NCBI RefSeq assembly: GCF_023227765.1
Contig: NZ_JALKBZ010000006.1
Span: 1 to 64,000 of the forward strand
Direction: 5' to 3'
Source: Fuchsiella alkaliacetigena
GTDB lineage: Bacteria > Bacillota > Halanaerobiia > Halobacteroidales > Acetohalobiaceae
DNA length: 64,000 bases
Positions 1 through 10,100 of this stretch are shown in pieces; the first letter of the stretch is position 1; the number at the start of each line of letters is the position of its first letter. The translations under genes were made by a program, and so were the position numbers. The notes beneath the pieces are model-generated. The model searched no databases and was not told the DNA's origin. It saw nothing but the letters and a program-made list of their open reading frames with translations.

Positions 1-114
1 AATTCTGGAGAGGTTTATCAGTGTACAGAATTAACTAATAAACAGCTTAAGATTCTTAATATGACAGGGGTTGAGAGACCTTCGAGGTTTCCAAATATTA
101 AAGAAAAAACCTAG
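1..114 (+). CDS. C-terminal end of an unidentified protein (partial, runs in from the left)
   Basis: The first 37 codons are open from base 1 to a TAG at 112-114 and read as the tail of a protein ending in NIKEKT. The phrase LTNKQLKILNMTGVERPSRF has the flavour of a transposase C-terminus (IS1634/IS4-like DDE proteins end with a short Leu-rich helix and a GI-P-x-F motif), but that is a guess. Nothing else of the gene is visible. The following 170 bases contain a small hairpin (AAACACT...AGTGTTT near 147-170) and no gene. Confidence 0.35.
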   Translation, partial: NSGEVYQCTELTNKQLKILNMTGVERPSRFPNIKEKT

Positions 115-290
115 TAACATGCTTAAAAGTACTCTAATCCTTCGTAAACACTGCTATAATAAGTGTTTGCGTGGGGTCTGTTTACCTAGTAAGTGTCGAA
201 CTCGGGTTAAAGTGATATTTTTAGCTACTTGTTGAGAGGTAATTATATCCTGAATGTCGAAGTAGTATATAGCAAGGGGGTGTTTTGATA

Positions 291-947
291 ATGGTAAAAA
301 TCCCTATCGATAGACTAGAAGAAGTAGGTGGCTATTACGAAAATCTATTAGTAGAATCCTTAAGTGAGATTGAAAGAGTTAAGGATGTTACCGAAAAGGA
401 AGAGCAAGAAGATAGTCCAGCCCGAAAATACTTAGATAAAGTTTCTATTTCCGAGATTGGGAAGGAGATCAGTAGTTTATATCAGCGTTTAGAAAAGCTG
501 GGTAATGAAGAAGCCTTGCTGGGGTTTAAGCAACTGGTGGTAGATTTGGCTCAGGATGTAGATAAAAAGGAAACGGTTAATTTCTTAAAAACAGCTAAAA
601 AATTAGCAACAGAAGATATCCAGAGTTATGAATATTTATTTGTTTTAGCTAATCGATTATATGCTGCTGACTATAATACTCGCGCTTGGTTAAGTACACT
701 TAATAACTTAACAGTAGCAGAACAAAAGCAGTTTATGCAGCTTAGTGACTGGATTATTAGTGCTGAAGATGATGAACTGGAGGCTAGACTATGGGAAAGT
801 TTTATGGATACTACTAAATTAGCCTTGCGAGCTGATCAGCAAGAGCGGAACTTATTGAAGCAGTTATTTACTGAGTTAAGAAGTCAGTTAAGCCTATTTG
901 AAATGGAAGGTTTTTTAGAGAACTTTAGAGAGGAGATTTCAAGTTGA
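291..947 (+). CDS. Hypothetical helical protein, 218 aa
   Basis: I do not recognise this protein. It is acidic and almost entirely helical by composition, with no signal peptide, membrane segment or cysteine motif. A variable N-terminal 50 residues rich in Glu and Lys precede a more regular region containing WLSTLNNLTVAEQKQF and LARLWESFMDTTKLALRA-like amphipathic helices. I place the start at ATG 291 because AAGGGGG at 274-280 is about 10 bases upstream. A TTG at 285 in the same frame would leave too little space. The gene stands alone, with a strong terminator 30 bases after its stop. The real reading frame is supported by codon use like its neighbours. Confidence 0.6.
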   Translation: MVKIPIDRLEEVGGYYENLLVESLSEIERVKDVTEKEEQEDSPARKYLDKVSISEIGKEISSLYQRLEKLGNEEALLGFKQLVVDLAQDVDKKETVNFLKTAKKLATEDIQSYEYLFVLANRLYAADYNTRAWLSTLNNLTVAEQKQFMQLSDWIISAEDDELEARLWESFMDTTKLALRADQQERNLLKQLFTELRSQLSLFEMEGFLENFREEISS

Positions 948-979
948 GGAGGACAATTTAATATGTTATCAGGATAAGT

Positions 980-1015
980 GGCTGGTCAAAGTTGAACAAA
1001 GACCAGCCGTTTTTT
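980..1015 (+). terminator. Intrinsic terminator after the 218-aa hypothetical gene
   Basis: The 8-bp perfect stem GGCTGGTC/GACCAGCC (980-987 with 1001-1008) is followed directly by GTTTTTT. It ends transcription of the plus-strand gene just before the convergent minus-strand gene. Between stop codon and stem lies a strong ribosome site followed by a five-codon mini-frame (ATG TTA TCA GGA TAA, 963-977). Confidence 0.9.
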
Positions 1016-1017
1016 AT

Positions 1018-1824
1018 TTATTCCCAAATATGCTTTTCAAACTCCAGTTTTTCACCTGGAGAGCTAATTAAAAAATGCTTTTCCTGTTCGGCAGTGCTTA
1101 ATTCAGTAAAGCAGATTAGCTTTTCTAGAAGCTCCGTCTTTCCAGCAATTACTTTATAGTCTACTCCGCTTCCTCGTTCTTCATTTAATAGTTGATCAGT
1201 AAAGTTATATTTTGCTTCAGCATACTGGTGATGAATAGGAGCTAGATTATCATTATCGATTAAAGTAATGCTTTGATAACCCTTTAAGCATTCAAAACTG
1301 ATATACTTAGCCGTTTCTTCAGGATAGGTTTTTTGGTGTTGATAGCGTTCTTTTTGGTGCCAGCTAACTCTAGTTGAATTTTCTTGTTGTTGATGTTCTA
1401 AAAATTTGTTTAACCAAACTTCAGTATTATCGGTTAAAAACAGATGCTCTTTAAAGACATCGCCACCACAGTCGATCCAACCTCGGCTGAGATAAAAGGT
1501 ATTGCTATTTTCAATATTTCCCTGAGCTTCTTGATCTCCTAACAGAAGGGGGATACAGTCGTGAACAAAGGGAATTACCAAAGTGGCTCTTTTAGTGCTT
1601 AGACCTTCTACACCGCCGCTACAAAATCCATAACCTAAAAGTAGATAATCATAGTTTTTTTGAGCTTCTAATTCGTCTATTTTAGCTTGGATTACGGCTC
1701 TCATTTCTTCCTGGTTGGGCAAGTCGTGAATGCCTTGGGGTAGGAACTCAATATTTATTTCTTTATCTGCACTTAGAGTTAATATTTCCTCGTATAGTAC
1801 TTCGCAAGCAATAATCGCTTCCAT
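1018..1824 (-). CDS. DUF1638 domain protein, 268 aa
   Basis: The protein belongs to the DUF1638 family. Visible signatures are the YDYLLLGYGFCSGGVEGL segment, then VIPFVHDCIPLLLG, then TFYLSRGWID, which together are characteristic. Cys and His residues in these motifs (GFC, HDC, IDCGG) suggest a metal-binding pocket, but the biochemical role is unknown. DUF1638 proteins are frequent in methanogens and in anaerobes that use corrinoid methyltransferases, which fits the corrinoid activator at 19.9 kb. That link is inference. It is a single gene convergent with the gene at 291-947. The start ATG at 1824 follows a good ribosome site (GAGGGT) on the minus strand. Confidence 0.8.
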   Translation of the reverse strand: MEAIIACEVLYEEILTLSADKEINIEFLPQGIHDLPNQEEMRAVIQAKIDELEAQKNYDYLLLGYGFCSGGVEGLSTKRATLVIPFVHDCIPLLLGDQEAQGNIENSNTFYLSRGWIDCGGDVFKEHLFLTDNTEVWLNKFLEHQQQENSTRVSWHQKERYQHQKTYPEETAKYISFECLKGYQSITLIDNDNLAPIHHQYAEAKYNFTDQLLNEERGSGVDYKVIAGKTELLEKLICFTELSTAEQEKHFLISSPGEKLEFEKHIWE

Positions 1825-1878
1825 TTTTACCCTCCTGTTATATAGCTATTGATAGTTGAATAATTAATATCGGTCTAA

Positions 1879-2405
1879 TGTTTCAGAGGATAGATGATAA
1901 AGGATAGATTAAGGTCAAAAGATAAAGTTCAAGATCTGTTTGACACAGACTAAAATCTGACTAAGTTCTGACTAGACATTAAAACATAAGTTCAAAAAAT
2001 TATTTAAAAGTTTTTATTCAACCCAGGGCTTCACCGCAAGGGTACTAGCTCCGCGTCGCTTCTTCAAGGATTAATATCCTTTCAGGGCGCACCACAAGGG
2101 TACTAGCACCTAAAGGTATTAACTTCGTGTCACTTCGCGTCACTTTTTCAAGGATTAGCATCCCCAGAGTAATGACTAGCTAAAGTTCTAGCGTCGTTTC
2201 AGGGTATGTGGCTCCAACAGATTTTAAAGGTTTTAAGGTTTTGTCAGATTTTTGTCAGAACTTAGTCACCCCAAGGGCACTTCCCAGAGTAATGACTAGC
2301 CAAAATAATGGCGTCGCTACGGGGCGCTGTGTCAAATAAGTTTTAATGTCTTGAACTTATTTATCCTCTATCCTCTGTCCTTTATCATTTGAACTTTATA
2401 ACAAT
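1879..2405. repeat. Long palindromic non-coding element, copy A (with nested insertions)
   Basis: The 527-bp intergenic element has long imperfect inverted arms. The left arm begins TTTCAGAGGATAGATGATAA and the right arm ends ..CTATCCTCTGTCCTTTATCA. Both arms also carry TTTGACACAG and GACTAAGTTCTGAC/GTCAGAACTTAGTC. An inverted, shorter copy lies at 57256-57537. Relative to that copy, this one has two extra blocks, about 2011-2229 and 2285-2317. Both blocks contain the phrase CAGAGTAATGACTAGC and end near GCGTCG, so they look like small hairpin elements that entered the larger one. No coding frame is credible here. The organisation resembles a MITE-like element. Confidence 0.75.
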
Positions 2406-2518
2406 TAAGCTTAACTCAATGCTCATAATAACATTATTACTTAAAAGGCAGTAAAGTTCCTTCTTAAATTAACAGTTTAAAGCAGTTTACATAGGATGGT
2501 AGTAAGGAGGAGGACTTA

Positions 2519-3340
2519 ATGAGTGAAAAGTTTGAAATTGAAACTGATAGCTTGACTGAATTAGAAAGAAAGTTTCATCAGGTGTTAATGGTGAATGAAC
2601 TCTTTGCTGGCAAAGGAGCTTATGAATTACAGCATGCTAAATTAGGCCAGAGTGGTTATAGTTTTGGCCCGATTCAATGGGATTTAAGCCAACGAACTGA
2701 GGCTAGAAGAAACTTTAAACGAATTCTATTAACTGTAGGTAGTTTTTCTAAAAATGAATTAGGGGAGATAATGAGTAAGGTTAAAAGGAGTGGAGCTAAG
2801 CTTAATAAAGAACAAATTAAAAAGATAAACGAAGCTTTAAGTAGTCCGCGGGGTAAGCAGATAATTGAGGAATTATACTTAAAGGAGTTAAAAAAGAATA
2901 TTAATAGGATTGAAGAGGTAATAGAGGAAGTAGCTAAAGCTGAGTATCGTGACTTTTTGGATTCAACAGTAGCTAAACTTTTTTTATTGGACTATCATAA
3001 TCAGTTCGATATTTCATCGGGAGGAGAGATGGAGAAGTTTTTAGCTGGGGAAGAAGTAACTATTGGCAAGGGAAGAAGGGTACAGGTAGAAGAAAGCTTA
3101 GGTTTAGGGGATTTGCTTAATTTTTATTTTAATACCTACTATGGTCAAAAACAGCCCCAGGACTTAATTAGACGCTTTAATAATGTCTTAGCCCAGGTAG
3201 AAGTTGAAAATTTAAAGTTGGCTGAGGATGATTTTAAACAGATTGCTAGGGTATTAAGTGATCAGCGAGAGTTAATTTTTGCTGCTGGTACTGAGCGAGC
3301 TTTAGCTTCCTTAATGCGAAGAGCTACTCGCTGGGCTTAG
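2519..3340 (+). CDS. Lysozyme-like (putative muramidase) protein, 273 aa
   Basis: The segment GAYELQHAKLGQSGYSFGPI followed by QWDL has the layout of the lysozyme-like fold, in which an acidic residue early in the domain precedes an S-x-G-x-x-Q strand. This suggests cell-wall glycan cleavage, but I cannot place it in a named family. The rest is helical and charged. No signal peptide is visible, so any wall-acting role would need another export route or phage-type release. An excellent ribosome site (GTAAGGAGGAGG) precedes ATG 2519. It lies alone, just downstream of palindromic element A and 110 bases upstream of the Lon-like gene. Function is inference. Confidence 0.5.
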   Translation: MSEKFEIETDSLTELERKFHQVLMVNELFAGKGAYELQHAKLGQSGYSFGPIQWDLSQRTEARRNFKRILLTVGSFSKNELGEIMSKVKRSGAKLNKEQIKKINEALSSPRGKQIIEELYLKELKKNINRIEEVIEEVAKAEYRDFLDSTVAKLFLLDYHNQFDISSGGEMEKFLAGEEVTIGKGRRVQVEESLGLGDLLNFYFNTYYGQKQPQDLIRRFNNVLAQVEVENLKLAEDDFKQIARVLSDQRELIFAAGTERALASLMRRATRWA

Positions 3341-3451
3341 TGGTTAATTTTGATTTATTTGGGAAGGAGGATTATAGTTTTTGTAGTATTAGTATAAGTA
3401 AGCTAAGCTAAAATTTAAAAATGAATTATATAGAAATGGAGGTTGATTAAA

Positions 3452-5845
3452 TTGAAAGAAAAAAAAGAGCTAGAAGTTACTCAATTGAAGGCTGATTGTC
3501 AGCTGGATAGTTTTGATTTTGAAACTACTGAAGAGATAGATCCCTTTGTTGATGAGTTAATTGGTCAGGATAGAGCTGTTAAAGCGATGGATTTAGGCTT
3601 GAGAATGGAGCAAGAAGGTTATAATGTATTTATTTCTGGAGCTACAGGAACTGGGCGGACTACTTATGCTAAGACTTTAGCTGAAAAGAAGTCTAAGACT
3701 CAGGAGGTACCTGATGACTTATGTTATGTTTATAACTTCAATGATTCTCAGCAACCAAAGGCCTTACAGTTACCAGCAGGAACTGGAGTTCATCTACAGA
3801 AGGATATGGAGCAGTTAATTAAGGAGTTGCGGGCAGAGATTCCGGAAGCTTTTGTAGGAGAGGAGTATGAAGAAAAGAAGAAGCAGATAATGAACGATTA
3901 TCAGCAGCAGTCTACTGAGATAATGAATAAATTTAAAGAAGATATTAAAGAACGAGGATTTGTATTGCAGAATACGGCCCACGGATTATTGCCGGTTCCT
4001 ATTAACGAAGCAGAGGAGCCTATAGATCAGGATGAATTTAAGGAGTTAGCTGAAGATAAAAAGAAAGCTATTCAAGAGGAAAGCCAAAAGATTCAGAATG
4101 AATTAGAACAGATAATGAATAAGATTCGTAATTTAAAGTCTAAGGCTCAAGAAAAGTTGGAAAGTGAGGAAAAAAAGATAGCTTTAGCGGTTATTCAGCC
4201 AATTATAGCTAATTTAGAGAATAAGTACTATGATTGTGAGCAGATTTTAGATTATTTACAAGAAGTACAGCAAGATATTATTGAGAACTTAAGTGAGTTT
4301 AAAAAGCAGCGCAAAGAAGAGCAGTCCCAAAAGATGGCTCTTTTGCAGAAAAAGAAAGATCCTGAATCCTTTTTTATTCGTTATCAGGTTAATTTATTAG
4401 TTGATAATCAGGATACTGAAGGAGCACCGGTAGTTTGTGAATCCAATCCTAGCTACTATAATCTCTTTGGTAAAATTGAAGGCAAGAGTGAACTAGGTAC
4501 TATCACTACTGATTTTACTATGATTAAGCCGGGAGCTATTCATAAGGCTAACGGTGGCTATCTAATTATGAGAGCTAAGGACTTATTTACTAAAATATTT
4601 TCTTGGGAAACCTTAAAAAGAACGCTGATTAATCAAGAAGTGGTAGTCGAAAATATTGGTGAACAGTATCGAACTGTGCCTATTGCTAGTTTGAAGCCGG
4701 AAGCTATTCCTCTAGATTTAAAGGTGATTATGATTGGTAATCCGATAATTTATCAACTGCTTTATCATTATGATGAGGACTTTAAAAAATTATTTAAGAT
4801 CAAGGCTGATTTTGATGTGGAAATGAAACGGGATCAGGAGAATCTACAGAAATTTGCTTCTTTTGTAACTTCGATTAGCCAACGAGAGGGGATTAGACAC
4901 TTTACTTGTTCGGCTGTAGGCAGGATAGTAGAGTATAGTAGTCGTTTAACTGGAGATAGAACTAAGATATCTACTAAGTTTAATGAAATTATGGAGCTGC
5001 TTTTTGAATCCGAGGCTTGGGCTGAGGATGATAAAGAGTATATTGAGCAGGAAGATGTAGTTAAAGCAATTCAAGAAAAAGAACTTCGTTCTAACTTAGT
5101 AGAAGAAAAGTTACAAGAGATGATCGATAGAGGAAATATCTTAGTAGATGTAGCTGGGCAGGTCGAAGGGCAGATTAATGGTTTAGCAGTTTATCAAACG
5201 GGACAGTACTCTTTTGGGCGTCCAGTTAGGATTACGGCTCAGACCTTTGTAGGTAAAAAAGGAGTTATTAATATAGAAAGAGAGGTTAAGATGAGCGGTA
5301 AGATACATAATAAAGGAGTAATGATCTTATCAGGCTTTTTGGGCGGTAAGTATGCTCAGGAGAGACCTTTGAGCCTTTCAGCTTCCTTAGCTTTTGAACA
5401 GAACTATGGTGGTATTGATGGCGATAGCGCTTCCTGTGCTGAACTGATAGCCTTGTTATCCGCTATTTCTGGTCTTCCTGTTGAACAAGGATTAGCAATT
5501 ACCGGTTCAATGAATCAAAAAGGGGAAGTTCAACCGATTGGAGGAGTTAATGAAAAAATAGAAGGCTTTTATGAAGTCTGTAAGCTTAAAAAACTGACGG
5601 GAGAACAAGGAGTAATAATCCCGGCTCAGAATGAGGATAATTTAATGTTAAAGGATGAAGTGGTGGAGGCTGTTGAAGCAGGTGACTTTCATATCTATTC
5701 AGTAGAGAAGATAGACGAAGCGATAGAGATTATGTTGGCTACTGAAGCTGAGGAAGTACATCAGCAAATTAGAGAGAGATTGGATGAGTTAGCTACTAAG
5801 GCTGCTGAATTTGCTAAAGGAAATCAGGAGAATGAAAAAGAGTAA
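3452..5845 (+). CDS. Lon-family ATP-dependent protease (LonH/YcbZ-like, AAA_32 + S16), 797 aa
   Basis: This is a cytosolic ATP-dependent serine protease. The N-terminal AAA module has the P-loop GATGTGRTT near residue 65, with Arg in place of the usual Walker A Lys. A charged coiled-coil insert covers about residues 140-310. The C-terminal S16 domain carries the Ser-Lys dyad: DGDSAS with catalytic Ser and GGVNEKIEG with catalytic Lys. Size and order match the AAA_32/LonH group rather than classical LonA, since there is no N-terminal LON substrate domain. I start at TTG 3452 because GGAGG at 3438-3442 is correctly spaced for it. TTG 3443 would touch the ribosome site. A weak GC hairpin with TTTT (6074-6098) may terminate it. 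Confidence 0.85.
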   Translation: MKEKKELEVTQLKADCQLDSFDFETTEEIDPFVDELIGQDRAVKAMDLGLRMEQEGYNVFISGATGTGRTTYAKTLAEKKSKTQEVPDDLCYVYNFNDSQQPKALQLPAGTGVHLQKDMEQLIKELRAEIPEAFVGEEYEEKKKQIMNDYQQQSTEIMNKFKEDIKERGFVLQNTAHGLLPVPINEAEEPIDQDEFKELAEDKKKAIQEESQKIQNELEQIMNKIRNLKSKAQEKLESEEKKIALAVIQPIIANLENKYYDCEQILDYLQEVQQDIIENLSEFKKQRKEEQSQKMALLQKKKDPESFFIRYQVNLLVDNQDTEGAPVVCESNPSYYNLFGKIEGKSELGTITTDFTMIKPGAIHKANGGYLIMRAKDLFTKIFSWETLKRTLINQEVVVENIGEQYRTVPIASLKPEAIPLDLKVIMIGNPIIYQLLYHYDEDFKKLFKIKADFDVEMKRDQENLQKFASFVTSISQREGIRHFTCSAVGRIVEYSSRLTGDRTKISTKFNEIMELLFESEAWAEDDKEYIEQEDVVKAIQEKELRSNLVEEKLQEMIDRGNILVDVAGQVEGQINGLAVYQTGQYSFGRPVRITAQTFVGKKGVINIEREVKMSGKIHNKGVMILSGFLGGKYAQERPLSLSASLAFEQNYGGIDGDSASCAELIALLSAISGLPVEQGLAITGSMNQKGEVQPIGGVNEKIEGFYEVCKLKKLTGEQGVIIPAQNEDNLMLKDEVVEAVEAGDFHIYSVEKIDEAIEIMLATEAEEVHQQIRERLDELATKAAEFAKGNQENEKE

Positions 5846-6156
5846 TAAATTCAAATTCTAAGCAGGATTTAGCAGGGAAAATATTGAAGGTAATTTATGT
5901 AAGGAATAATTATCATTTTCTGGTTTAACAGCAGATTCTATACTTAATATTTTGAGTTCTATCAAAACAAGGATTGAAATGAGGGTAAAGTCATTTAATT
6001 TTATTATTCCATCAAAATAAGGCTGTCCTGCAGGTTGCTTAAAGATATAATAAAAAAGCTGAACTGTAATTAGGGCCCGGTTAAGCTGGGCTTTTATTAT
6101 TGATAGTTTTAGACTGCTGACTATATAGTCAGCAGTCTATTTATAAACCAAATTAC
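5846..6156. other. Intergenic region with two terminators
   Basis: These 310 bases contain no credible gene. GCCCGG-TTAA-CTGGGC-TTTT (6074-6098) reads as a plus-strand terminator for the protease. A perfect 28-bp palindrome beginning AGACTGCTGACT occupies 6111-6138, between convergent genes, and probably terminates the minus-strand parA gene. A lone phrase ending AAGGATTGAAAT near 5970 resembles the 3' end of some CRISPR repeats but occurs only once. Confidence 0.6.
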
Positions 6157-6933
6157 TTATTTGGAATCCATTTCTATAATTTCTTTAGCTAAGACTAAGT
6201 ATTCTTTAGCTGCTCTAATTGTATTATCGAATAAGTTAATAGGCAGCTCTTCAGTTTGGGCTTCGGGTATTTTAACGGTTTTATGAATTGCAGTTTTAAA
6301 TACCTTATCGCCGAAGGTTTCGGCTAGTTCTTCCTTAAATAGATTTTCCTCTTCTCTTTTACTTTCTACTCTAGTTAATAGAGCTCCTTTGAGGTTTAAG
6401 TCCGGATTAACTCTTTTTCGAATTAACTCTATTACCTTCATTAACTGTTCTAAGCCTTCCACTAAACTTTTCTTAGCAAAAATAGAAGGTTCAACAGGAA
6501 TAATTACGTCGTTGCAAGCTACAAGAGCATTAATAGTTAGTAAGCCCAGGCTAGGATGGCAGTCTATAATAACATAATCATAGTCCAAATTTTCACTTTC
6601 TTTTAACGATTCCTTGAGTAATGTTTCTCGACTGAGTTCTCCAATTAGTTCTACTTCGGCAGTAGCTAGGCTGATATTTGAGGGAACTATATTGAGATTA
6701 TCAACTTTGGTGGGGTAGATTGCTTTAGTTAGAGGTAGTTTATTAACTAAGATATCATAAATAGTGTTTTCAGGTTGCTTATTGAAGCCTAAGCTTTTAG
6801 CAAGGTTGGCTTGCGGATCCATATCGATAACTAAAACTTTCTGGCCTAGTTCTACTAATGAAGAGGCTAAATTGACAGCAGTGGTAGTCTTAGCTACTCC
6901 GCCTATTTGGTTGACAATAGATATTATATTCAT
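6157..6933 (-). CDS. ParA/Soj-family ATPase, orphan, 258 aa
   Basis: A ParA-type P-loop ATPase, used elsewhere for plasmid or chromosome segregation or for positioning protein clusters. It starts MNIISIVNQIGGVAKTTT and then has VLVIDMDPQANL and YDYVIIDCHPSLGLL, the deviant Walker A, switch I and Walker B motifs. The signature Lys of the deviant Walker A (KGGxxKT) is Ile here, while the second Lys is kept. That could weaken dimer-dependent ATP hydrolysis. No parB gene or parS-like repeats are adjacent, so its partner and cargo are unknown. It is transcribed divergently from the giant DUF445 gene. The ribosome site AAAGGAGGAAAAAG precedes the ATG. Confidence 0.9.
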   Translation of the reverse strand: MNIISIVNQIGGVAKTTTAVNLASSLVELGQKVLVIDMDPQANLAKSLGFNKQPENTIYDILVNKLPLTKAIYPTKVDNLNIVPSNISLATAEVELIGELSRETLLKESLKESENLDYDYVIIDCHPSLGLLTINALVACNDVIIPVEPSIFAKKSLVEGLEQLMKVIELIRKRVNPDLNLKGALLTRVESKREEENLFKEELAETFGDKVFKTAIHKTVKIPEAQTEELPINLFDNTIRAAKEYLVLAKEIIEMDSK

Positions 6934-7107
6934 AATTCTTTTTCCTCCTTTGCTGATAAATTTACTGCTAATGTTCTATTTCTATATTTAAAATCAAACT
7001 CCTTTTAAAATTACTTTTTTTGATTTAGTAGGTATTTTAGCTTTTGTACTGAAGTATAGATTAAGAGTTTATATATCAATATTGTTATGAAGGAAGGAGT
7101 ATAGCCG

Positions 7108-10100
7108 ATGAACTTAGCTGCCTTAGGAATTAAAGCCTTAGCTGGAGGCTTAACCGGATATGCCACTAATACCTTTGCAATTAAGATGCTTTTTGAGAAA
7201 GTAGGTCCACTAGGAGGAGTAATTTTAGAGACTCGAAAAGAGTTTACCGAAAATACTAGCCAACTGGTAGAAAGAGATATAATTAATCATCGTACTATAG
7301 AAAAGGAGTTAAAGAAAAAAGAATTTAGAACTGTTTTCATCCAAATTATTGAAGATATCTTAAATGAATATTTAGCTGCTAATACCGAAGATACTGCTTT
7401 GGCTAAACTTCCGGCGATGGAGCAGTCGCTTAGTAACTTTTTTACTTTTTATGAAGAAGAGCAAGAGGAGTTTATAGCTAAGCTTTTAAAAAGTATAACC
7501 CCTCATTTAGCACTTGAGGACTTAATAGGAGCAGAGCAACTTGAACACTTAGCAGAAAGATTTATTCATTTTGCTTTGGAAGTGGTAAAGGAGAACAATA
7601 TTATTGAAGAGCTGTTGACTGCTTTATATTATGAAAATCAGGAGCAGCAGTTAAATGACTTTATTCCTCAGTCGGTATTTGAAGAGCTAGCTAAAAATTT
7701 TGAGGTAGCTACTGAGGACTTTCATTTAAATTTGAAAGAGGACTTTGAAGCTGAAATCGACTCTACAATAGACAGGCTTTATCGAGAGTTAGAAATAAAG
7801 GATATTTTAAAACAGGTTGAAGGTAGCTTGAAGAAAAAGTCTTTAGCAGAGCTTTTAGGAAAAGAGAGTACGGCCCAGTTAGCTAATCAGTTTTTAGAGC
7901 GAGTGCTTAAGTTTTTGCAGTCAGCTGAGGGAAGAGAGCTAATAGTTAGCTTTTTAGAAGAAGTAGTGGACTTATTGAAAGGGATTGAACTTTCTATTTT
8001 AGAACTGCTCAGTACTGATTTGCGCCAGAATTTAGAGAGCTTTATGGAAAATAAACTACCGGGAATTATAGAGGATATAATTAGCTGGATTAAAAGTAAT
8101 CAATTGCAGATAGAGGATTTAATTGATGAAGCTGTTAAGGAGGCTTTAAGCGGAGAATCACCGCAACTGTTGGACTGGCTCCGGCAAAAAGGTAAAAAAA
8201 TTCTTTATGAGGTAGTTTATAGCGGTAATTTAGCTAAAAAAGAAGGATTAGTAGCTAAAATAATTCAGGGAATCAGAGAGGAAACAGATATTCAATTATT
8301 AAGCAAAGAGGTAACAGAGCAGCTGGTAGCTTATATCAGCACAAAGGAGATTGGGGAGATAGTAAGCGATTTAGAGGCTAAAGGTCTGCTTAAAGTAACA
8401 GAGCTGAGTAAGGTTTTGATGAGAAATTTAGCTCGCTATCTTAAAGAGGCTGATTTGAGTGTTTTTGATAATTTATTTACAGTGGCAGTAGGTCAAATTA
8501 TAGAGCTAGATTTACTTGAGCATTTTGAGGAGCAGTTAAAAGAGTTTTTAGTTGATAAGTTTAAGAATGATTTTTTATTTACCGCTAATACTACTGATAT
8601 TTTACAACAGAAAATAAGAACTAAGGTGTTATCTGTTGGCAAATATAGTTGGGCTGAATTGATAGATGAAGAGTCTTTAAATAATTACACAGAGTTTGCT
8701 CAACAGAGAAGTTGGAGAGTGCTTAAAGAGGAGCGGGCCCGATTAGTAGCTAAGACTACAGAGTTTAGTAAAGATTTATTGACTAAGAAAAAGTTAGCTG
8801 AACTTATAAACAGAGACATCGAAGCTAGTTTAATTAATAGTTTAGGCGAAGTATCTACTTATCATTTACAGAAATACTTGAACAAAGCAGAACAGAAAGA
8901 GATTAGTTCTTTTTATTTTTGGTTGAGCAGCCAAGAGAATCTTCCTCAAAATTTAACTGAGATAATGTTAGAGTTAATAAATAGAAATTTAGGAACTATA
9001 ATAGAGGGGAGGATTGAAGAAGTAGTTGCTGATAATTTATCTAAACTGCCCGATGCTGAACTACAGAAGATGGTGGAGAACTTTATGGGCCAAGAATTGC
9101 AGCCAATTACTCTTTTTGGAGCCGGCTTAGGAACTGTAGCTGCTGTTTTAGTTGAGCTAGGACAGAGTTATTTAGGTCTAAATCACAGCTTAAGCTTGCC
9201 ACTTTCACTTTTCACCTATGGATTAGTGGGTTATTTAACTAATGTAATTGCTCTGAAGATGATATTTAAGCCTTATTCTGCCAAGCGGTTACTAGGAGTT
9301 CAAATTCCTTTTACTCCAGGGGTAGTAAGCAAGCAAAAACCTAGATTTGCTAAGTCTATGAGCTGCTTTGTAGAAGAAAAACTGTTAAATAAAGAGGCAG
9401 TAGAAGAGATATTCAAAACTAAGCGCCAGTTGATAACAAGCAACTTAACAGAAACTCTTGCTAATGATGATTATCAATTAATTGTAGACTTTTTAAATGC
9501 AAATAGTGATTTTATTTCCCAGGAAATTTTGAAGCTATTGTTAAGGCTTGTCGAAAGTAATCAGCAGTACTTAGTAGAAAACTTAACTGTTCAATTGAGC
9601 AAATATGACTTAACAGAGCTTGATTTTAAATTTTGGGAAAGTAAAGTATCTAAGCAGCTACATACTTCTTTGAGCGGTCTAGAAGCTGTATTAATCGATA
9701 AATTAGAATCTTTACTTAATAGTTCTGCTTCTTTAAAAAGTATACTGCCTGATTTAGTTTTGGAGGCCTTTGCTGAGGAAATGGAACAGCAGATAGTTGA
9801 AAAAATAGCAGAACTGCTGAACTTACTTAACGATAAGCAGGGATTAAAAAAGCTAATTGGTAGCTGGGAAGAACACTTTGATATTATAATGGAACAGAGT
9901 TTGGAGCAGTTGATTTCGGCAAAGCAAAAGCAGGCTTTCAAAATAGGAATTAAAGATTATTTGTTTGAGCAACTTAACTCAACTGAAGCTAGACAGAGAA
10001 TATTGGACTTAGTTGAAAATAAGCTGTTTAAGCAAGTAAATCCAGAGCAGAAGTTGGGTGATCTATTTGACGGGGTATTAATGGAGAGTTTAACCCAGGA

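Noticed and set aside
963-977. Five-codon mini-frame ATG TTA TCA GGA TAA behind a strong ribosome site
   Set aside because: Too short to support as a gene. It is more likely a leftover start region just before the terminator.
5950-6020. CRISPR-repeat-like phrase ATCAAAACAAGGATTGAAAT followed by a second ATCAAAATAAGG
   Set aside because: Only one good copy and one partial copy, no array, and no relation to the I-C repeat at 40.8 kb.
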